Below, piece after piece: positions 34,141 to 43,282 of a stretch of 64,000 nt of DNA. The position numbers were made by a program, and so were the translations under genes. The stretch lies in the NCBI GenBank assembly GCA_016712415.1, contig JADJRC010000015.1:1-64000 (forward strand), in the 5' to 3' direction. Positions within the stretch are counted from its first letter, which is position 1, and every line of letters begins with the position of its first letter. The stretch is from Lewinellaceae bacterium (GTDB lineage Bacteria; Bacteroidota; Bacteroidia; Chitinophagales; Saprospiraceae). The notes beneath the pieces were generated by a model that saw only the letters and a program-made list of their open reading frames with translations, did no database searches and was not told the DNA's origin.

Positions 34141-34962
34141 TCAGGTGTTCTGAAGCAGCTCCTTTATAATAAATCGCATGTGCGGTTCTGCGGCACGGGC
34201 TGTGGCAATGACCTCCTCCACCGTGGTTTCCCGGATGACAGACCGCGGGAAGGATACATTGGAAATAAGCGACAACATCATGACCGGCAAGCTCATATGC
34301 CGGGCTACCAATACCTCCGGTACCGACGACATGCCCGTGCAGTCGCTGCCGAGTCGGCGCAGCATTTCGTATTCCGCAGGCGTCTCCAGGTTCGGCCCCT
34401 GGATAGACGAATAAACGCCCTCCACAGCCCGGATACCGTTGCTTTTAGCGATGGCCAACGCCCGGGCGCGCAGGTTGGCATCATATGTATGCAGCATATC
34501 TGGAAAACGAGGCCCCAGGCGTTCGTCGTTCTCGCCCCGCAAAGGATGTTCGGGCAGCAGGTTGATGTGATCGCGCACAACAACCAGGTCGCCAGCCTTC
34601 AGGTGCGGGTTAATGCCGCCCGAAACATTGGTAATGATAAGTCTTTCGATATTCAGAAACTTCAATACACGCACCGGAAAGGTGACTTGTTGCATCGACC
34701 AGCCTTCGTAATAATGGAAGCGGCCGGCCATCACGACCACCGGATGGTTGCCAAGATGCCCGAAAATCAAACTGCCTCTGTGGCTTTCAACGGTGCTTCT
34801 GGCAAAATGGGGAATATCGCGATAAGCGATTTCCTGGCTTATGCGTATGTCGTCGACCAGATTTCCCAGCCCCGTGCCGAGGATGATGCCTGTTTGCGGT
34901 TGAAATCCCGTAATGCTGCGGATATGAGCAACGGCCTCCCGGATTTGTTCGTAAAGTTCCAT
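34141..34962 (-). CDS. Purine nucleoside phosphorylase type I
   Basis: The product is 273 aa from the ATG at 34962. It cleaves purine nucleosides with phosphate to base and ribose-1-phosphate. Motifs of the trimeric PNP/MTAP family are present: GIILGTGLGNLVDDI, ARSTVESHRGSLIFGHLG (phosphate-binding His), RFHYYEGWSMQQVTFPVRVL, TNVSGGINPHLKAGDLVV, and YSSIQGPNLETPAEYEM with LGSDCTGMSSVPE (Asn replaced by Ser-type purine site). The TGMSSVPE segment fits guanosine/inosine-type PNPs. folA follows on the same strand. Confidence 0.93.
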   Translation of the reverse strand: MELYEQIREAVAHIRSITGFQPQTGIILGTGLGNLVDDIRISQEIAYRDIPHFARSTVESHRGSLIFGHLGNHPVVVMAGRFHYYEGWSMQQVTFPVRVLKFLNIERLIITNVSGGINPHLKAGDLVVVRDHINLLPEHPLRGENDERLGPRFPDMLHTYDANLRARALAIAKSNGIRAVEGVYSSIQGPNLETPAEYEMLRRLGSDCTGMSSVPEVLVARHMSLPVMMLSLISNVSFPRSVIRETTVEEVIATARAAEPHMRFIIKELLQNT

Positions 34963-35124
34963 GGCTTGCAGCGGCAAAAGTAAACATATCGCAGCGGAGC
35001 GAATACCGGCATTCTGATATTAAAAGAAGTGTTTTTTGCATATTTTTGATGGGCAATATTTACCGGTTCCGCTGCGGTGGAATATGGATCGCATTTTACA
35101 TTACTCACCTTTCAGATTTCAACC

Positions 35125-36171
35125 ATGAAACACTTGTATTTTCTGTTGCTTGGCGGCCTTGTATGCTACTTTACTGCCTGCACATCGACCGGATCACAAC
35201 AGCCTGACGACAGCATCACACTGAAAAGTTACTTCGCCCATTCCGGCAGCGGCGTGCAAAACGGCGGCGTGAAGGTGATCCCGATCCAAACACCCCAAGG
35301 CACGTTCAATGTATGGACCAAACGCTTCGGCAACAACCCGAAAATAAAACTCCTTTTGCTTCAGGGCGGACCCGGTTGCACCCATGAATACTGGGAGTGC
35401 ATGGAAAGTTTTCTGCCGGCCGAAGGCATTGAGTTTATTTATTACGATCAGTTGGGCACCGGCTTTTCAGACAACCCCAACGATACGGCGATGTGGGACC
35501 TGCCGCGGTATGTGGAAGAAGTTGAACAGGTGCGCAAGGCGCTGGATTTGACCAAAGATAATTTTTTCCTGCTTGGCCATTCCTGGGGCGGTATTCTTGC
35601 AATGGAGTACGCCCTGAAATACCAGGATAACCTGAAAGGGCTTATTATTTCCAATATGATGGCCAGTTGCCCCGAATACGGCAAATACGCAGACGAGGTA
35701 CTGGCCAAACAACTGGACCCCAAAGTGCTTGATACGATCAGGATGATCGAAGCCAAAGGCGATTTTGACAATCCTAAATATATGGAACTGCTGCTGCCGT
35801 ATTTTTACAACCAACACATTTGCCGGCTGCCGCTGAACGAATGGCCCGACCCGATGCAGCGTTCATTGAATAAAATAAACCAAAGTCTTTATGTGACGAT
35901 GCAGGGCCCAAGTGAATTCGGGATTGCTGGCAAGCTGGAGTTCTGGGATGTAAAATCCAGGCTTCCCACGATAGGGGTGCCTACCTTGTCTATCGGCGCA
36001 ACCCACGATACCATGGACCCGGAGCACATGAAATGGATATCGACGGCAGTTAAAAAAGGCCGGTTCCTGTTGTGTCCCAACGGCAGCCATATGTGCATGT
36101 GGGATGATCAACAAACCTACATGCAGGGATTGATATCCTTTTTGACGGATGTGGACAAAGGAGCGATGTAG
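35125..36171 (+). CDS. Lipoprotein alpha/beta hydrolase, proline iminopeptidase type
   Basis: The protein is 348 aa from the ATG at 35125, with a lipoprotein-like signal (YFLLLGGLVCYFTACTS, Cys as possible lipidation site). The alpha/beta hydrolase core shows LLLLQGGPGCTHEYWECM (oxyanion region HGGPG-like), YYDQLGTGFSDNP, and the nucleophile elbow FLLGHSWGGILAMEYALK with Ser in GHSWGG. The late Asp and His are probably in IGATHDTMDP and CPNGSHMCMWDD. The pattern matches the S33 family of proline iminopeptidases and tripeptidyl hydrolases. A TATTTTTG promoter-like element lies at 35041-35048. It would act on small peptides in the periplasm. Confidence 0.85.
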   Translation: MKHLYFLLLGGLVCYFTACTSTGSQQPDDSITLKSYFAHSGSGVQNGGVKVIPIQTPQGTFNVWTKRFGNNPKIKLLLLQGGPGCTHEYWECMESFLPAEGIEFIYYDQLGTGFSDNPNDTAMWDLPRYVEEVEQVRKALDLTKDNFFLLGHSWGGILAMEYALKYQDNLKGLIISNMMASCPEYGKYADEVLAKQLDPKVLDTIRMIEAKGDFDNPKYMELLLPYFYNQHICRLPLNEWPDPMQRSLNKINQSLYVTMQGPSEFGIAGKLEFWDVKSRLPTIGVPTLSIGATHDTMDPEHMKWISTAVKKGRFLLCPNGSHMCMWDDQQTYMQGLISFLTDVDKGAM

Positions 36172-36267
36172 CAAAAGCGCAGGGAAAACAAGATTGTTCC
36201 GTATCCTGATGCCCGAAAGGTGGCGCCGGGTTATCTTGGCGCCACTTTTCTGACAGGATTTAAAAGT

Positions 36268-37309
36268 ATGCTGAAAAAAGCCCTCCAGTTTTTACTCTTC
36301 TTGAGCATTGGCGTCGTCATTCTGACCCTTGTTTTCCGAAGTCAAAATGCCGCGTTTCAGGAGCAATGCAGGCTCGACGGCGTTCCATCCGACCAGTGTA
36401 GCCTTACGGATAAGTTGATGCACGATTTCTCCACGATACACTACGGCTGGATGGTTATGGTGATTGCTGCATTTACGTTGAGCAACATCTTTCGGGCGCT
36501 CCGCTGGCAAATGCTGATGGAGCCGCTTGGATATCGCGCCGGCTTCGCCAATTCATTGCTGACGATCCTTTTGGGCTACTTCGCCAACCTGGGGTTTCCG
36601 CGCATGGGCGAAGTGGTGCGCGCCGGCACCCTGGCCAAATACGAGCATATTCCGGTAGAGAAAGTAATGGGCACGCTGGTGGTAGACCGGCTGATGGATT
36701 TTGTCTGCCTGTTTGTCGTAGTGGGTCTTGCCTTCCTTTTTGAAGGACAAACGCTGTTGCATTTTATCGGTCAAAACAAGGGCGGCGCAGGAGGTGGACT
36801 GATGCAAAACACCCTGCTGCTAACCGTCTTGGGGCTGATGGCAGCGGGTGTGGCCGCGTTGTGGGTATTCAGAGAAAAATTACTGCATTTGCCTGTTTAT
36901 CAGAAAATTGCAAAACTGGTCAGGGGTTTTTGGGACGGATTGCGAAGTGTATTTAAATTGCGTTCACCCAGTGTGTTTTTGCTCTATTCTGCCGGAATAT
37001 GGTTGATGTTCTACCTGCAATGCTGGTTCAACCTGCAATCCTTTCCACCCACTGCTCAGCCTGGGTGCAGGTGCAGCATTGATGGTTTTTGTATTCGGCA
37101 CACTGGGTTTTGTTATTCCTTCACCGGGAGGCATGGGCACTTTTCATGCGCTGGCAATAGCCGGACTGGCCCTCTACGGCATCAATGGCGGCGATGCATT
37201 TTCGTACGCCAATATTGCTTTTTTTGCGATACAGATATTCTACAATATTGTCGCAGGAGTGCTGGCGCTCATCCTGTTACCGCTTTTAAACAGAAAACCC
37301 GCTGATTGA
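36268..37309 (+). pseudogene. Lysylphosphatidylglycerol synthase TM-region/flippase-like membrane protein, one frame break
   Basis: From the ATG at 36268 the product would be about 346 aa with six to eight membrane helices. It matches the UPF0104 (LPG synthase transmembrane, flippase-like) family: AAFTLSNIFRALRWQMLMEP, LLTILLGYFANLGFPRMGEV, RAGTLAKYEHIPVEKVMGTL and VVDRLMDFVCLFVVVGLAF. The end is in another frame: after LQSFPPTAQ near 37055 the family continues as LGAGAALMVFVFGTLGFV and the highly typical IPSPGGMGTFHALAIAGL to the stop at 37309. A single indel near 37050-37062 explains this. The family is often linked to lipid or polysaccharide transfer across the inner membrane. Confidence 0.8.
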
Positions 37310-37324
37310 AACCAGGTATCTGAA

Positions 37325-37822
37325 TCAGGCAGGTTTTTTCTTCCAGAAAAGGAGTATCAACCACGGTGCGATTATAATAAGCGCGACCAGAACCCAAAAT
37401 TCGACGCCTGGTTTTGCTGTATGATCTGTTGTTGACTGAACAAGATTCCAGGTCAGCGTCAGCGTCAGCAGGCTTACCAGCAGGTACACCACGCGCAACA
37501 AAACACGCATTCTTTGGTATTCAAATGCCGCATTTTCAGGGGTGATGGTGTTTAAATAGTTGAATTTGTGCGGAAAACGCGTCATGAACATCATGCCTGC
37601 CACGGTAACAAAAGCAATGATCGGCATAAGGAAGATAATCTCCTTTGAACCATAGCGGTCTGCTTCACCGGCAGCGTTAAAGTGATGCGGGATCAAATCG
37701 GGTAAATCGCTGTAACTGTTGAGTGCCAGGGCAAAACCAAGCATAACGAATATCCAGGATGCCACATCAAGCCAGCGCTCCAGGGAAGTTTTGGGTAAGT
37801 CAAGTTTCGGACGTGTTTCCAT
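37325..37822 (-). CDS. DUF1648-domain membrane protein
   Basis: The protein is 165 aa from the ATG at 37822. It has a first helix (WIFVMLGFALALNSYSDLP) followed by the DUF1648 signature LPDLIPHHFNAAGEADRYGS, then three further membrane segments (IIFLMPIIAFVTVAGMMFM, LLRVVYLLVSLLTLTLTW, FWVLVALIIIAPWLILLFW). DUF1648 proteins include SdpI-like immunity or signalling proteins; the function here is unknown. It is divergent from rfaE2 with 68 bp between. Confidence 0.75.
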   Translation of the reverse strand: METRPKLDLPKTSLERWLDVASWIFVMLGFALALNSYSDLPDLIPHHFNAAGEADRYGSKEIIFLMPIIAFVTVAGMMFMTRFPHKFNYLNTITPENAAFEYQRMRVLLRVVYLLVSLLTLTLTWNLVQSTTDHTAKPGVEFWVLVALIIIAPWLILLFWKKKPA

Positions 37823-37890
37823 ACTGCGGTACAATTTAGCCGGACAAATATTTACCCTATTCTTCAAAATAGTCTTAAAATCAGCCAAAT

Positions 37891-38388
37891 ATGTCTTCTT
37901 TTTCGACCATTGAATCAAAAATAAAAACGCCCGACCAACTGGCCGTAACTATTGCGAAGTGGCGCAAGGCGGCAGAAATAATTGTTTTCACAAACGGTTG
38001 TTTCGACCTGCTGCACTATGGCCACCTGCATTACCTGTCGCAGGCCCGCGATCTGGGCGACCGGCTTGTAATAGGTCTCAATAGCGGCGCTTCCGTGCGT
38101 CGCCTGAAAGGGCCCAACCGGCCCATCAACGATGAAATAACCCGCACCCACCTGATCGCTGCGTTGGAAGTGGTCGATGCAGTCGTCATTTTTGAAGAGG
38201 ATACGCCGCTTGAATTGATAAAAGTAGCAATGCCCGATATCCTGGTAAAAGGCGGCGACTGGCAACCGGAGCAGATCGTTGGATCGGATGTCGTACTGGC
38301 CAATGGCGGCAAAGTGCTGAGCCTGCCTTATGTGGAAGGCTATTCTACAACAAACATCGAGCAGAAGATACTACAAGGTGCCGGATAG
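37891..38388 (+). CDS. rfaE2: D-glycero-beta-D-manno-heptose 1-phosphate adenylyltransferase
   Basis: The 165-aa enzyme is the stand-alone adenylyltransferase half of HldE. It makes ADP-heptose for lipopolysaccharide core synthesis. The cytidylyltransferase-fold motifs are IVFTNGCFDLLHYGHLHYL (HxGH as HYGH), GDRLVIGLNSGASVRRLKG, NRPINDEITRTHLIAALE, and the tail DILVKGGDWQPEQIVGSDVV followed by YSTTNIEQKI, which replaces the classic ISTTxI site. The length fits. The kinase half is not present nearby. Its stop codon overlaps a hairpin (38388-38447). Confidence 0.92.
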   Translation: MSSFSTIESKIKTPDQLAVTIAKWRKAAEIIVFTNGCFDLLHYGHLHYLSQARDLGDRLVIGLNSGASVRRLKGPNRPINDEITRTHLIAALEVVDAVVIFEEDTPLELIKVAMPDILVKGGDWQPEQIVGSDVVLANGGKVLSLPYVEGYSTTNIEQKILQGAG

Positions 38389-38447
38389 GTACCGGCGGCT
38401 TTAGCCGCTGAAGAATTTACAACGCCCTCAGAAAAGCCACCGGTACC
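38388..38447. repeat. Imperfect 15-bp inverted repeat after rfaE2
   Basis: GGTACCGGCGGCTTT (38388-38402) pairs with AAAGCCACCGGTACC (38433-38447) with one mismatch and a 30-nt loop. It begins on the last base of the rfaE2 stop. There is no T-run. It may act as a transcript 3-prime end or belong to the extragenic palindromes of this genome. Confidence 0.6.
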
Positions 38448-38457
38448 ACATGCAACA

Positions 38458-38844
38458 TCAACCGATAATAGACCGGTCTTTGGCCACATGCGTAGCATAC
38501 AGCATGGCTGCACCGGCGAGTCCAAGGTCTTTCAACAGCATGGAAGTGGCGTTTTGTGCGCCCTCTCCTCCTGCCATAGCCCCGGGAAGATGCACCATGA
38601 GCACGAGCAGCAACAGGAACAAGGCCAGCAGGGTAGTCGCCAGTTTATCGTATTTGCCAATATACATACTGACGGCAGCGGCAATGAGACCGGCGCCGGA
38701 GAGAAACACCCAAACGATCTTTACCGGCATGTAGGAAGGCACGACATAATCGGCCATGACCTGGGCGCTCATGAAGTGCATCAGGCCAAAAACTGCGAAA
38801 GGAAGGGGGTAAATCCAGCGACCAAGTGATAAAAAAGCATTCAT
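38458..38844 (-). CDS. DoxX-like membrane protein
   Basis: The 128-aa product has four membrane helices and the DoxX/DoxD-like layout: WIYPLPFAVFGLMHFMSA in the first helix, VPSYMPVKIVWVFLSGAGLI, then LALFLLLLVLMVHLPGAMA and a last helix with AAMLYATHVA. DoxX family members are small membrane proteins linked with redox processes; the exact role is unknown. Upstream on the minus strand TATTTTTG (38914-38907) resembles a -7 element. The gene is divergent from the VWA gene. Confidence 0.78.
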   Translation of the reverse strand: MNAFLSLGRWIYPLPFAVFGLMHFMSAQVMADYVVPSYMPVKIVWVFLSGAGLIAAAVSMYIGKYDKLATTLLALFLLLLVLMVHLPGAMAGGEGAQNATSMLLKDLGLAGAAMLYATHVAKDRSIIG

Positions 38845-38958
38845 AGTGGAAATGGTTGTGTGAAAGATGTTATTAGTTTTGATGTTTTAACATTAAATTA
38901 TGTCTACAAAAATAGATGTATCATTTTAAATCGGGCATTTATTGTAGAAATTTTTTCC

Positions 38959-38990
38959 ATTGAAATGCAATAAACCGGAATATAATTTTG
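38959..38990 (+). promoter_or_regulatory. Promoter of the VWA gene, close to the start codon
   Basis: TAATTTTG (38983-38990) is an exact match to TAnnTTTG and follows ATTG (38959-38962) at 20 bp. The ATG lies at 39000, only 9 bp past the element, so the mRNA would have almost no 5-prime leader. Confidence 0.55.
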
Positions 38991-38999
38991 AACTAAAGC

Positions 39000-40139
39000 A
39001 TGGACAACTCAACCACGCTGGAACGCTGGCGCCTTGTACTCGGATCAAAATCCGACGCCGAACAGGAGGTTGCCCTGAATGCCGGGATGAAGGGTATGGA
39101 CGCGGTGCTGGATGCGCTGTACGATGCGCCACGACAGGGCGGGCTTGGCAGTTCATCGCCCAATATCAACCGCTGGCTGGGCGATATCAGGCGTTATTTT
39201 CCCACGCAGGTCGTCCAGGTGATGCAGCGTGATGCGCTGGAACGCCTTGGCCTGACCCAACTGCTGCTTGAGCCGGAGCTACTCGACAGCGTCGAACCCG
39301 ATGTACACCTGGTAGGCGCCTTGCTGTCGCTCAACAAAGCCATGCCCGACAAAACGCGCGAAACTGCCCGGCGTGTTGTGAAAAAAGTGGTGGAAAACCT
39401 GGAAAAAAAACTGCGCAATCCCTTGCGTGAAGCCTTGCAAAGCGCCCTCAACCGCAGCGTCCGGAACCGGCGGCCGCGCGCCAATGAAATCGACTGGCGC
39501 CGCACCATCCAGCAAAATATGAAGCACTACCAACCGGAATACCACACCATTATCCCCGAACGGCTGATCGGCTTCGGACGTAAAGGTCAGGCGATGCGAC
39601 ATGTTATGCTGCTCATCGATCAAAGCGGTTCGATGGCCGGTTCGGTAGTATATGCCGGCATTCTGGGGGCAGTAATGGCATCGGTACGTTCGCTGGAGAC
39701 CAATATTGTGGCTTTTGATACGGCAGTGGTGGATTTGACGCAACATCGGCACGACCCGGTGGAATTGTTGTTCGGGACGCAACTGGGAGGCGGTACGGAT
39801 ATTGCCAGGGTACTCCGTTACGCCGAAACGCTTGTTCGTACGCCACAGGATACCATTATGGTGCTCATCAGCGATTTGTACGAAGGAGGGAGTCGCATCG
39901 ATATGCTGAAAAGAGCCGCTGCATTGAGGCGATCCGGCGTTACGGTTGTGGCGCTACTGGCCCTGAGCGATGAGGGCGCGCCTTCCTACGATCACGAAAA
40001 TGCCGCCGCACTTTCTGCGCTGGATATTCCCTGTTTTGCCTGTACCCCCGAACGCTTTCCCGACCTGATGGCTGCGGCTATACAAAAACGCGATCTGAAG
40101 CGCTGGGCGGGCGAAAACGGGATTTCGCTAAAAGCGTAA
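39000..40139 (+). CDS. VWA/CoxE-like domain protein
   Basis: The 379-aa product has an N-terminal helical half (residues 1-190) with many Arg and Leu, then a von Willebrand A domain. The metal-ion site is MLLIDQSGSMAGSVVYAG (DxSxS pattern), with the threonine in LGGGTDIARVLRYAE and the later Asp in VLISDLYEGGS. This organisation matches the CoxE-like VWA proteins that work with MoxR AAA ATPases, but no MoxR gene is adjacent. No signal peptide is seen, so it is cytoplasmic. It is flanked by a DoxX gene on the other strand and a small lipoprotein gene downstream. Confidence 0.85.
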   Translation: MDNSTTLERWRLVLGSKSDAEQEVALNAGMKGMDAVLDALYDAPRQGGLGSSSPNINRWLGDIRRYFPTQVVQVMQRDALERLGLTQLLLEPELLDSVEPDVHLVGALLSLNKAMPDKTRETARRVVKKVVENLEKKLRNPLREALQSALNRSVRNRRPRANEIDWRRTIQQNMKHYQPEYHTIIPERLIGFGRKGQAMRHVMLLIDQSGSMAGSVVYAGILGAVMASVRSLETNIVAFDTAVVDLTQHRHDPVELLFGTQLGGGTDIARVLRYAETLVRTPQDTIMVLISDLYEGGSRIDMLKRAAALRRSGVTVVALLALSDEGAPSYDHENAAALSALDIPCFACTPERFPDLMAAAIQKRDLKRWAGENGISLKA

Positions 40140-40278
40140 GGTCTTGCCTGGATCCGCTCTGATTTAAAAAATGCGGTGTACTTCAATTTCTCCGCGTTGA
40201 AAATCATAAAAATGAAGAGTTTTGCGGCTTGAAATTATCCTTGGGCCATTTGTCCGCTTCAACTGAAATCATATTTTC

Positions 40279-40944
40279 ATGAAAAATCTATTTTTATTAG
40301 CCGTTTCCGCCGCAATTGTCCTCTGTTTTGAATTTTGTGAAAACAAAACAGCCAGGACGGGCGCCTACGGTAATGCAACCGGAGAAAACACAGGTGGCAC
40401 TACCGCGGAATTGCCGCCCGGCAAAAGTGATTCGCTGGCAGGTTTTCCGGGTTGCGAGCGAGCAGCATGGTCGCCCTTGTCGACCAATTCCGAAGAATTT
40501 ATCTATCAGCACTATGTGGTGAAGATCACACGGCTACAGGATGGATCGGGAGAGGAAGTTGTTGTGAAACGCGATTCCGGCCGGTCGGATTTTACTATCC
40601 CGATACATGAAGGAGGGCGTTTCTACGGGATCAGCCGCAACAGGCTTTTCATAGATGCCGGTACCGGCCCAGGCAACCGGGAGGTATACGTTTATGATCT
40701 CGACAGGATGTTACAGTTGTTCGGCACACCATACTGTGGCGATCTGCAAATTGTTCAATCCGAGAAAATCAGGTACCTGGTCCCGGTGGAAGAGCAGGAA
40801 GTAGTAAAAATGCCGGAATGTCCCGAAAAAGCGGAGTGGGAGAAGAAGGGATTGCGGGTTGGCTATGGACAGCGCTGCCTTTTCAATTTTGTCAACCGGT
40901 CGCTGCCGCGAAAATCGGAATGGGAATGTGTGGCCCTGCAATGA
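40279..40944 (+). CDS. Hypothetical lipoprotein
   Basis: The 221-aa product starts with a signal (MKNLFLLAVSAAIVLCFEFC) whose second Cys (FEFCEN) fits a lipobox loosely. The mature N terminus is low-complexity (GNATGENTGGTTAELPPG), followed by a compact domain with several Cys (GFPGCERAAW, GTPYCGDLQI, KMPECPEKAEW, GQRCLFN, WECVALQ) that may form disulfides. No family was recognised. It probably sits in the periplasm or outer membrane. It is convergent with mutL. Confidence 0.6.
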   Translation: MKNLFLLAVSAAIVLCFEFCENKTARTGAYGNATGENTGGTTAELPPGKSDSLAGFPGCERAAWSPLSTNSEEFIYQHYVVKITRLQDGSGEEVVVKRDSGRSDFTIPIHEGGRFYGISRNRLFIDAGTGPGNREVYVYDLDRMLQLFGTPYCGDLQIVQSEKIRYLVPVEEQEVVKMPECPEKAEWEKKGLRVGYGQRCLFNFVNRSLPRKSEWECVALQ

Positions 40945-40971
40945 TATTGCCGTGAAGGAAGGTTTCTTGGA

Positions 40972-42846
40972 TCAACGAGTGAACCGTTTTTGCAGTTCTG
41001 TCAATTCAAATGTGATAAAACAATTGCGTCCAGAAGGGCTGCTGTAAGGCACTGAGCAGGCGAACAGCTGGTCGATCAGGTCCTGCATCTCGGATATGGC
41101 CAGCGGCTGGCCCCTTTTGACGGCGGCGCTGCGTGCCATTGCCCGGGCAAGATTATCCTGGGTACCCAATTCGAGCTCGAGGTTATCTTTATACTGTTCC
41201 AGTACTTTTTCCAGTAGGGTCTCCTCCGACACACCCGCCAGGTCGGCAGGTGTTCCGTGTACGACAAATGCATTGCCGCCAAACTCTGCTATCTCAAATC
41301 CCAGGCAGTTTACTTCCTGAAGGATGTCGCGCAATAAGGCGGCATCTGCTGCAGGGAATTCGATGGTTCTGGGAAATAACATCTTCTGTGTTGCAATGGG
41401 TTGGCTGCCCAGGGCATCGAGATAGCGTTCATACAGGATACGTTCGCTGGCTGCTTGCTGATCAATCAGCAGGAAGCCCGACTTGATGTGGCTGACAATA
41501 TACTGGCCGTGTATCTGATATGGATCCTTCTGGCCTTTGGAGAAGCTGCCGCTCTCGTCGTCCATTGCCGTCGTTTCGGCGCTGGAGCGCACTTCAAAGT
41601 TCAATATCTCGTTGCTGCCGGTCCCGCGCTCCATTTCGCCCTGTTGTGCATCTGCCTTATCCACAGCCGCCAGGCCTTCATAAAGATCCTGCCAGTGGCG
41701 AAGGTTGTCTGCATGACGCTGGTCGTCGGGTTGTTTCGGCGGGCGGGAATAATCGCTTACTGAAGGGGGGCGGTCGGACTGGGGTTTCAGGAAGGGCGTT
41801 TTGGTTGGGGTCGCCTGGAAGGCCGGTTCCTGTTCAAAGTCAAGCGTAGGTGTAATGTTGTGGCTACCTAATGCGTGGCGTACCGTCACCTTCAGGTAGT
41901 TGTATACCAGTTTTTCGTCGTCGAATTTTATTTCCTGTTTGGTTGGATGGACGTTGATATCAATCCGCATGGGGTCAATGTCGAGAAACAGGACATAGAA
42001 TGGAAAGGTATCGGCGGGCAGAAGGTCTTCATATGCGTTCACCACGGCATGATGCAGGTAACTGCTTTTGATGAATCGCTTGTTTACAAAAAACAGCTGC
42101 TCGCCCCTTGTTTTTTTGAAATAATCGGGCTTGCCGACAAATCCGGTTATTTTCAGGATATCGGTTTCTTCCTGTACCGGCACGAGTTTTTTGTTCACGG
42201 CATCGCCGAATACCTTGACGATGCGTTGGCGCAGGTTGCCCGGCGGCAGGTGAAAAATTTCCTGGTCATTGTGGTGCAGCGAAAAGAAAAGATCGGGGTT
42301 GGCCATGGCTACACGCTGAAACTCATCGAGCACATGGCGCATTTCAACCGGGTCGCTTTTCAGGAAATTACGTCGGGCCGGCACATTGTAAAAGAGGTTT
42401 TTGACGGCAATGCTCGTGCCTGCCGGTGTTTGGCAGGGTTCCTGCGCTTTTACCATTGAACTTTCGACGGCGATGCGCGTACCCAATTCGTCTGTCGCGC
42501 GGCGCGTGCGCATTTCCACCTGTGCAACGGCAGCGATAGATGCCAGGGCTTCACCCCTGAAACCCATGGTGTGTATGGCAAACAGATCCTTGGATTCCCG
42601 GATTTTTGAAGTAGCGTGCCGCTCAAAACTCATGCGGGCATCCGTTTCAGACATGCCGCAACCGTTATCCACAATCTGGATGAGCGTTTTGCCCGCGTCG
42701 CGAACGATCAGTTTAATCTGTGTGGCGCCGGCATCAATGGCGTTCTCCATGAGTTCCTTGACCACCGAGGACGGGCGTTGCACCACTTCCCCTGCGGCGA
42801 TCTGGTTGGCCACGTTATCCGGCAACAATTGAATGACGTCAGTCAT
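40972..42846 (-). CDS. mutL: DNA mismatch repair protein MutL
   Basis: The 624-aa protein couples mismatch recognition by MutS to downstream repair. The N-terminal GHKL ATPase is complete: VVKELMENAIDAGATQI, IQIVDNGCGMSETDA, HTMGFRGEALASIAAVAQVE, GTSIAVKNLFYNVPARRNFL and INVHPTKQEIKF. The C-terminal dimerisation domain (residues 430-624) carries the endonuclease motif as LIDQQAASERILYERYL, where His of DQHA is Gln, and the later metal sites also deviate (ARSAAVKRG, FACSVPYSSPSGR), so nicking activity is doubtful. Middle residues (350-430) are a typical unstructured linker. Confidence 0.95.
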   Translation of the reverse strand: MTDVIQLLPDNVANQIAAGEVVQRPSSVVKELMENAIDAGATQIKLIVRDAGKTLIQIVDNGCGMSETDARMSFERHATSKIRESKDLFAIHTMGFRGEALASIAAVAQVEMRTRRATDELGTRIAVESSMVKAQEPCQTPAGTSIAVKNLFYNVPARRNFLKSDPVEMRHVLDEFQRVAMANPDLFFSLHHNDQEIFHLPPGNLRQRIVKVFGDAVNKKLVPVQEETDILKITGFVGKPDYFKKTRGEQLFFVNKRFIKSSYLHHAVVNAYEDLLPADTFPFYVLFLDIDPMRIDINVHPTKQEIKFDDEKLVYNYLKVTVRHALGSHNITPTLDFEQEPAFQATPTKTPFLKPQSDRPPSVSDYSRPPKQPDDQRHADNLRHWQDLYEGLAAVDKADAQQGEMERGTGSNEILNFEVRSSAETTAMDDESGSFSKGQKDPYQIHGQYIVSHIKSGFLLIDQQAASERILYERYLDALGSQPIATQKMLFPRTIEFPAADAALLRDILQEVNCLGFEIAEFGGNAFVVHGTPADLAGVSEETLLEKVLEQYKDNLELELGTQDNLARAMARSAAVKRGQPLAISEMQDLIDQLFACSVPYSSPSGRNCFITFELTELQKRFTR

Positions 42847-43278
42847 GGTCGGGTGCGCATATCCGGTAGTTTTTGTCTTTTTGTATTTGAAGCGTAATGG
42901 GCGGGATATGCGCTATTTGTGCAAAGATACCGCATTTTATGCGAGACAACGCTATTTCGCCGGACCAGGCATCTTTAAAAACATTCTGAAAAAGCGAAAA
43001 AACATGACTTTGGGACAGATTCTTCTTTATGGTTTATATTTTTGCCTGAATTTTCTGCATCACCACAATTCGGACAACAAATATGGAAAATATCCAAAAC
43101 ACACGTGGCAAAGGATACTGCATACTGTACATCTTTATGGCTTTGTTTTTCCTGACAGCGCTGTTGCTGATGCTGTACAACCGCAGCAGTGTACTTGATT
43201 TCCCAAAAATAGTATCGCTTTGCGGCGATAAAAAAATCACAGGGACTATCCCGGGTTACCGGGTTAGCCCCTGTTTTT
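42847..43278 (+). other. Intergenic region with promoter-like element, small membrane-type frame and bidirectional terminator
   Basis: This 432-bp stretch has no confident gene. TATTTTTG at 43037-43044 matches the -7 consensus on plus. A 67-codon frame from 43083 to 43286 has a hydrophobic segment (LYIFMALFFLTALLLMLY) but runs through the terminator, so it is doubtful. The hairpin 43239-43274 (ACAGGGACTA with TAGCCCCTGT, one mismatch, inner stem CCCGG-GTTA-CCGGG) has T-runs on both sides. It probably ends the minus gene that stops at 43283 and any plus transcript. Confidence 0.45.
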
Positions 43279-43282
43279 GTTA

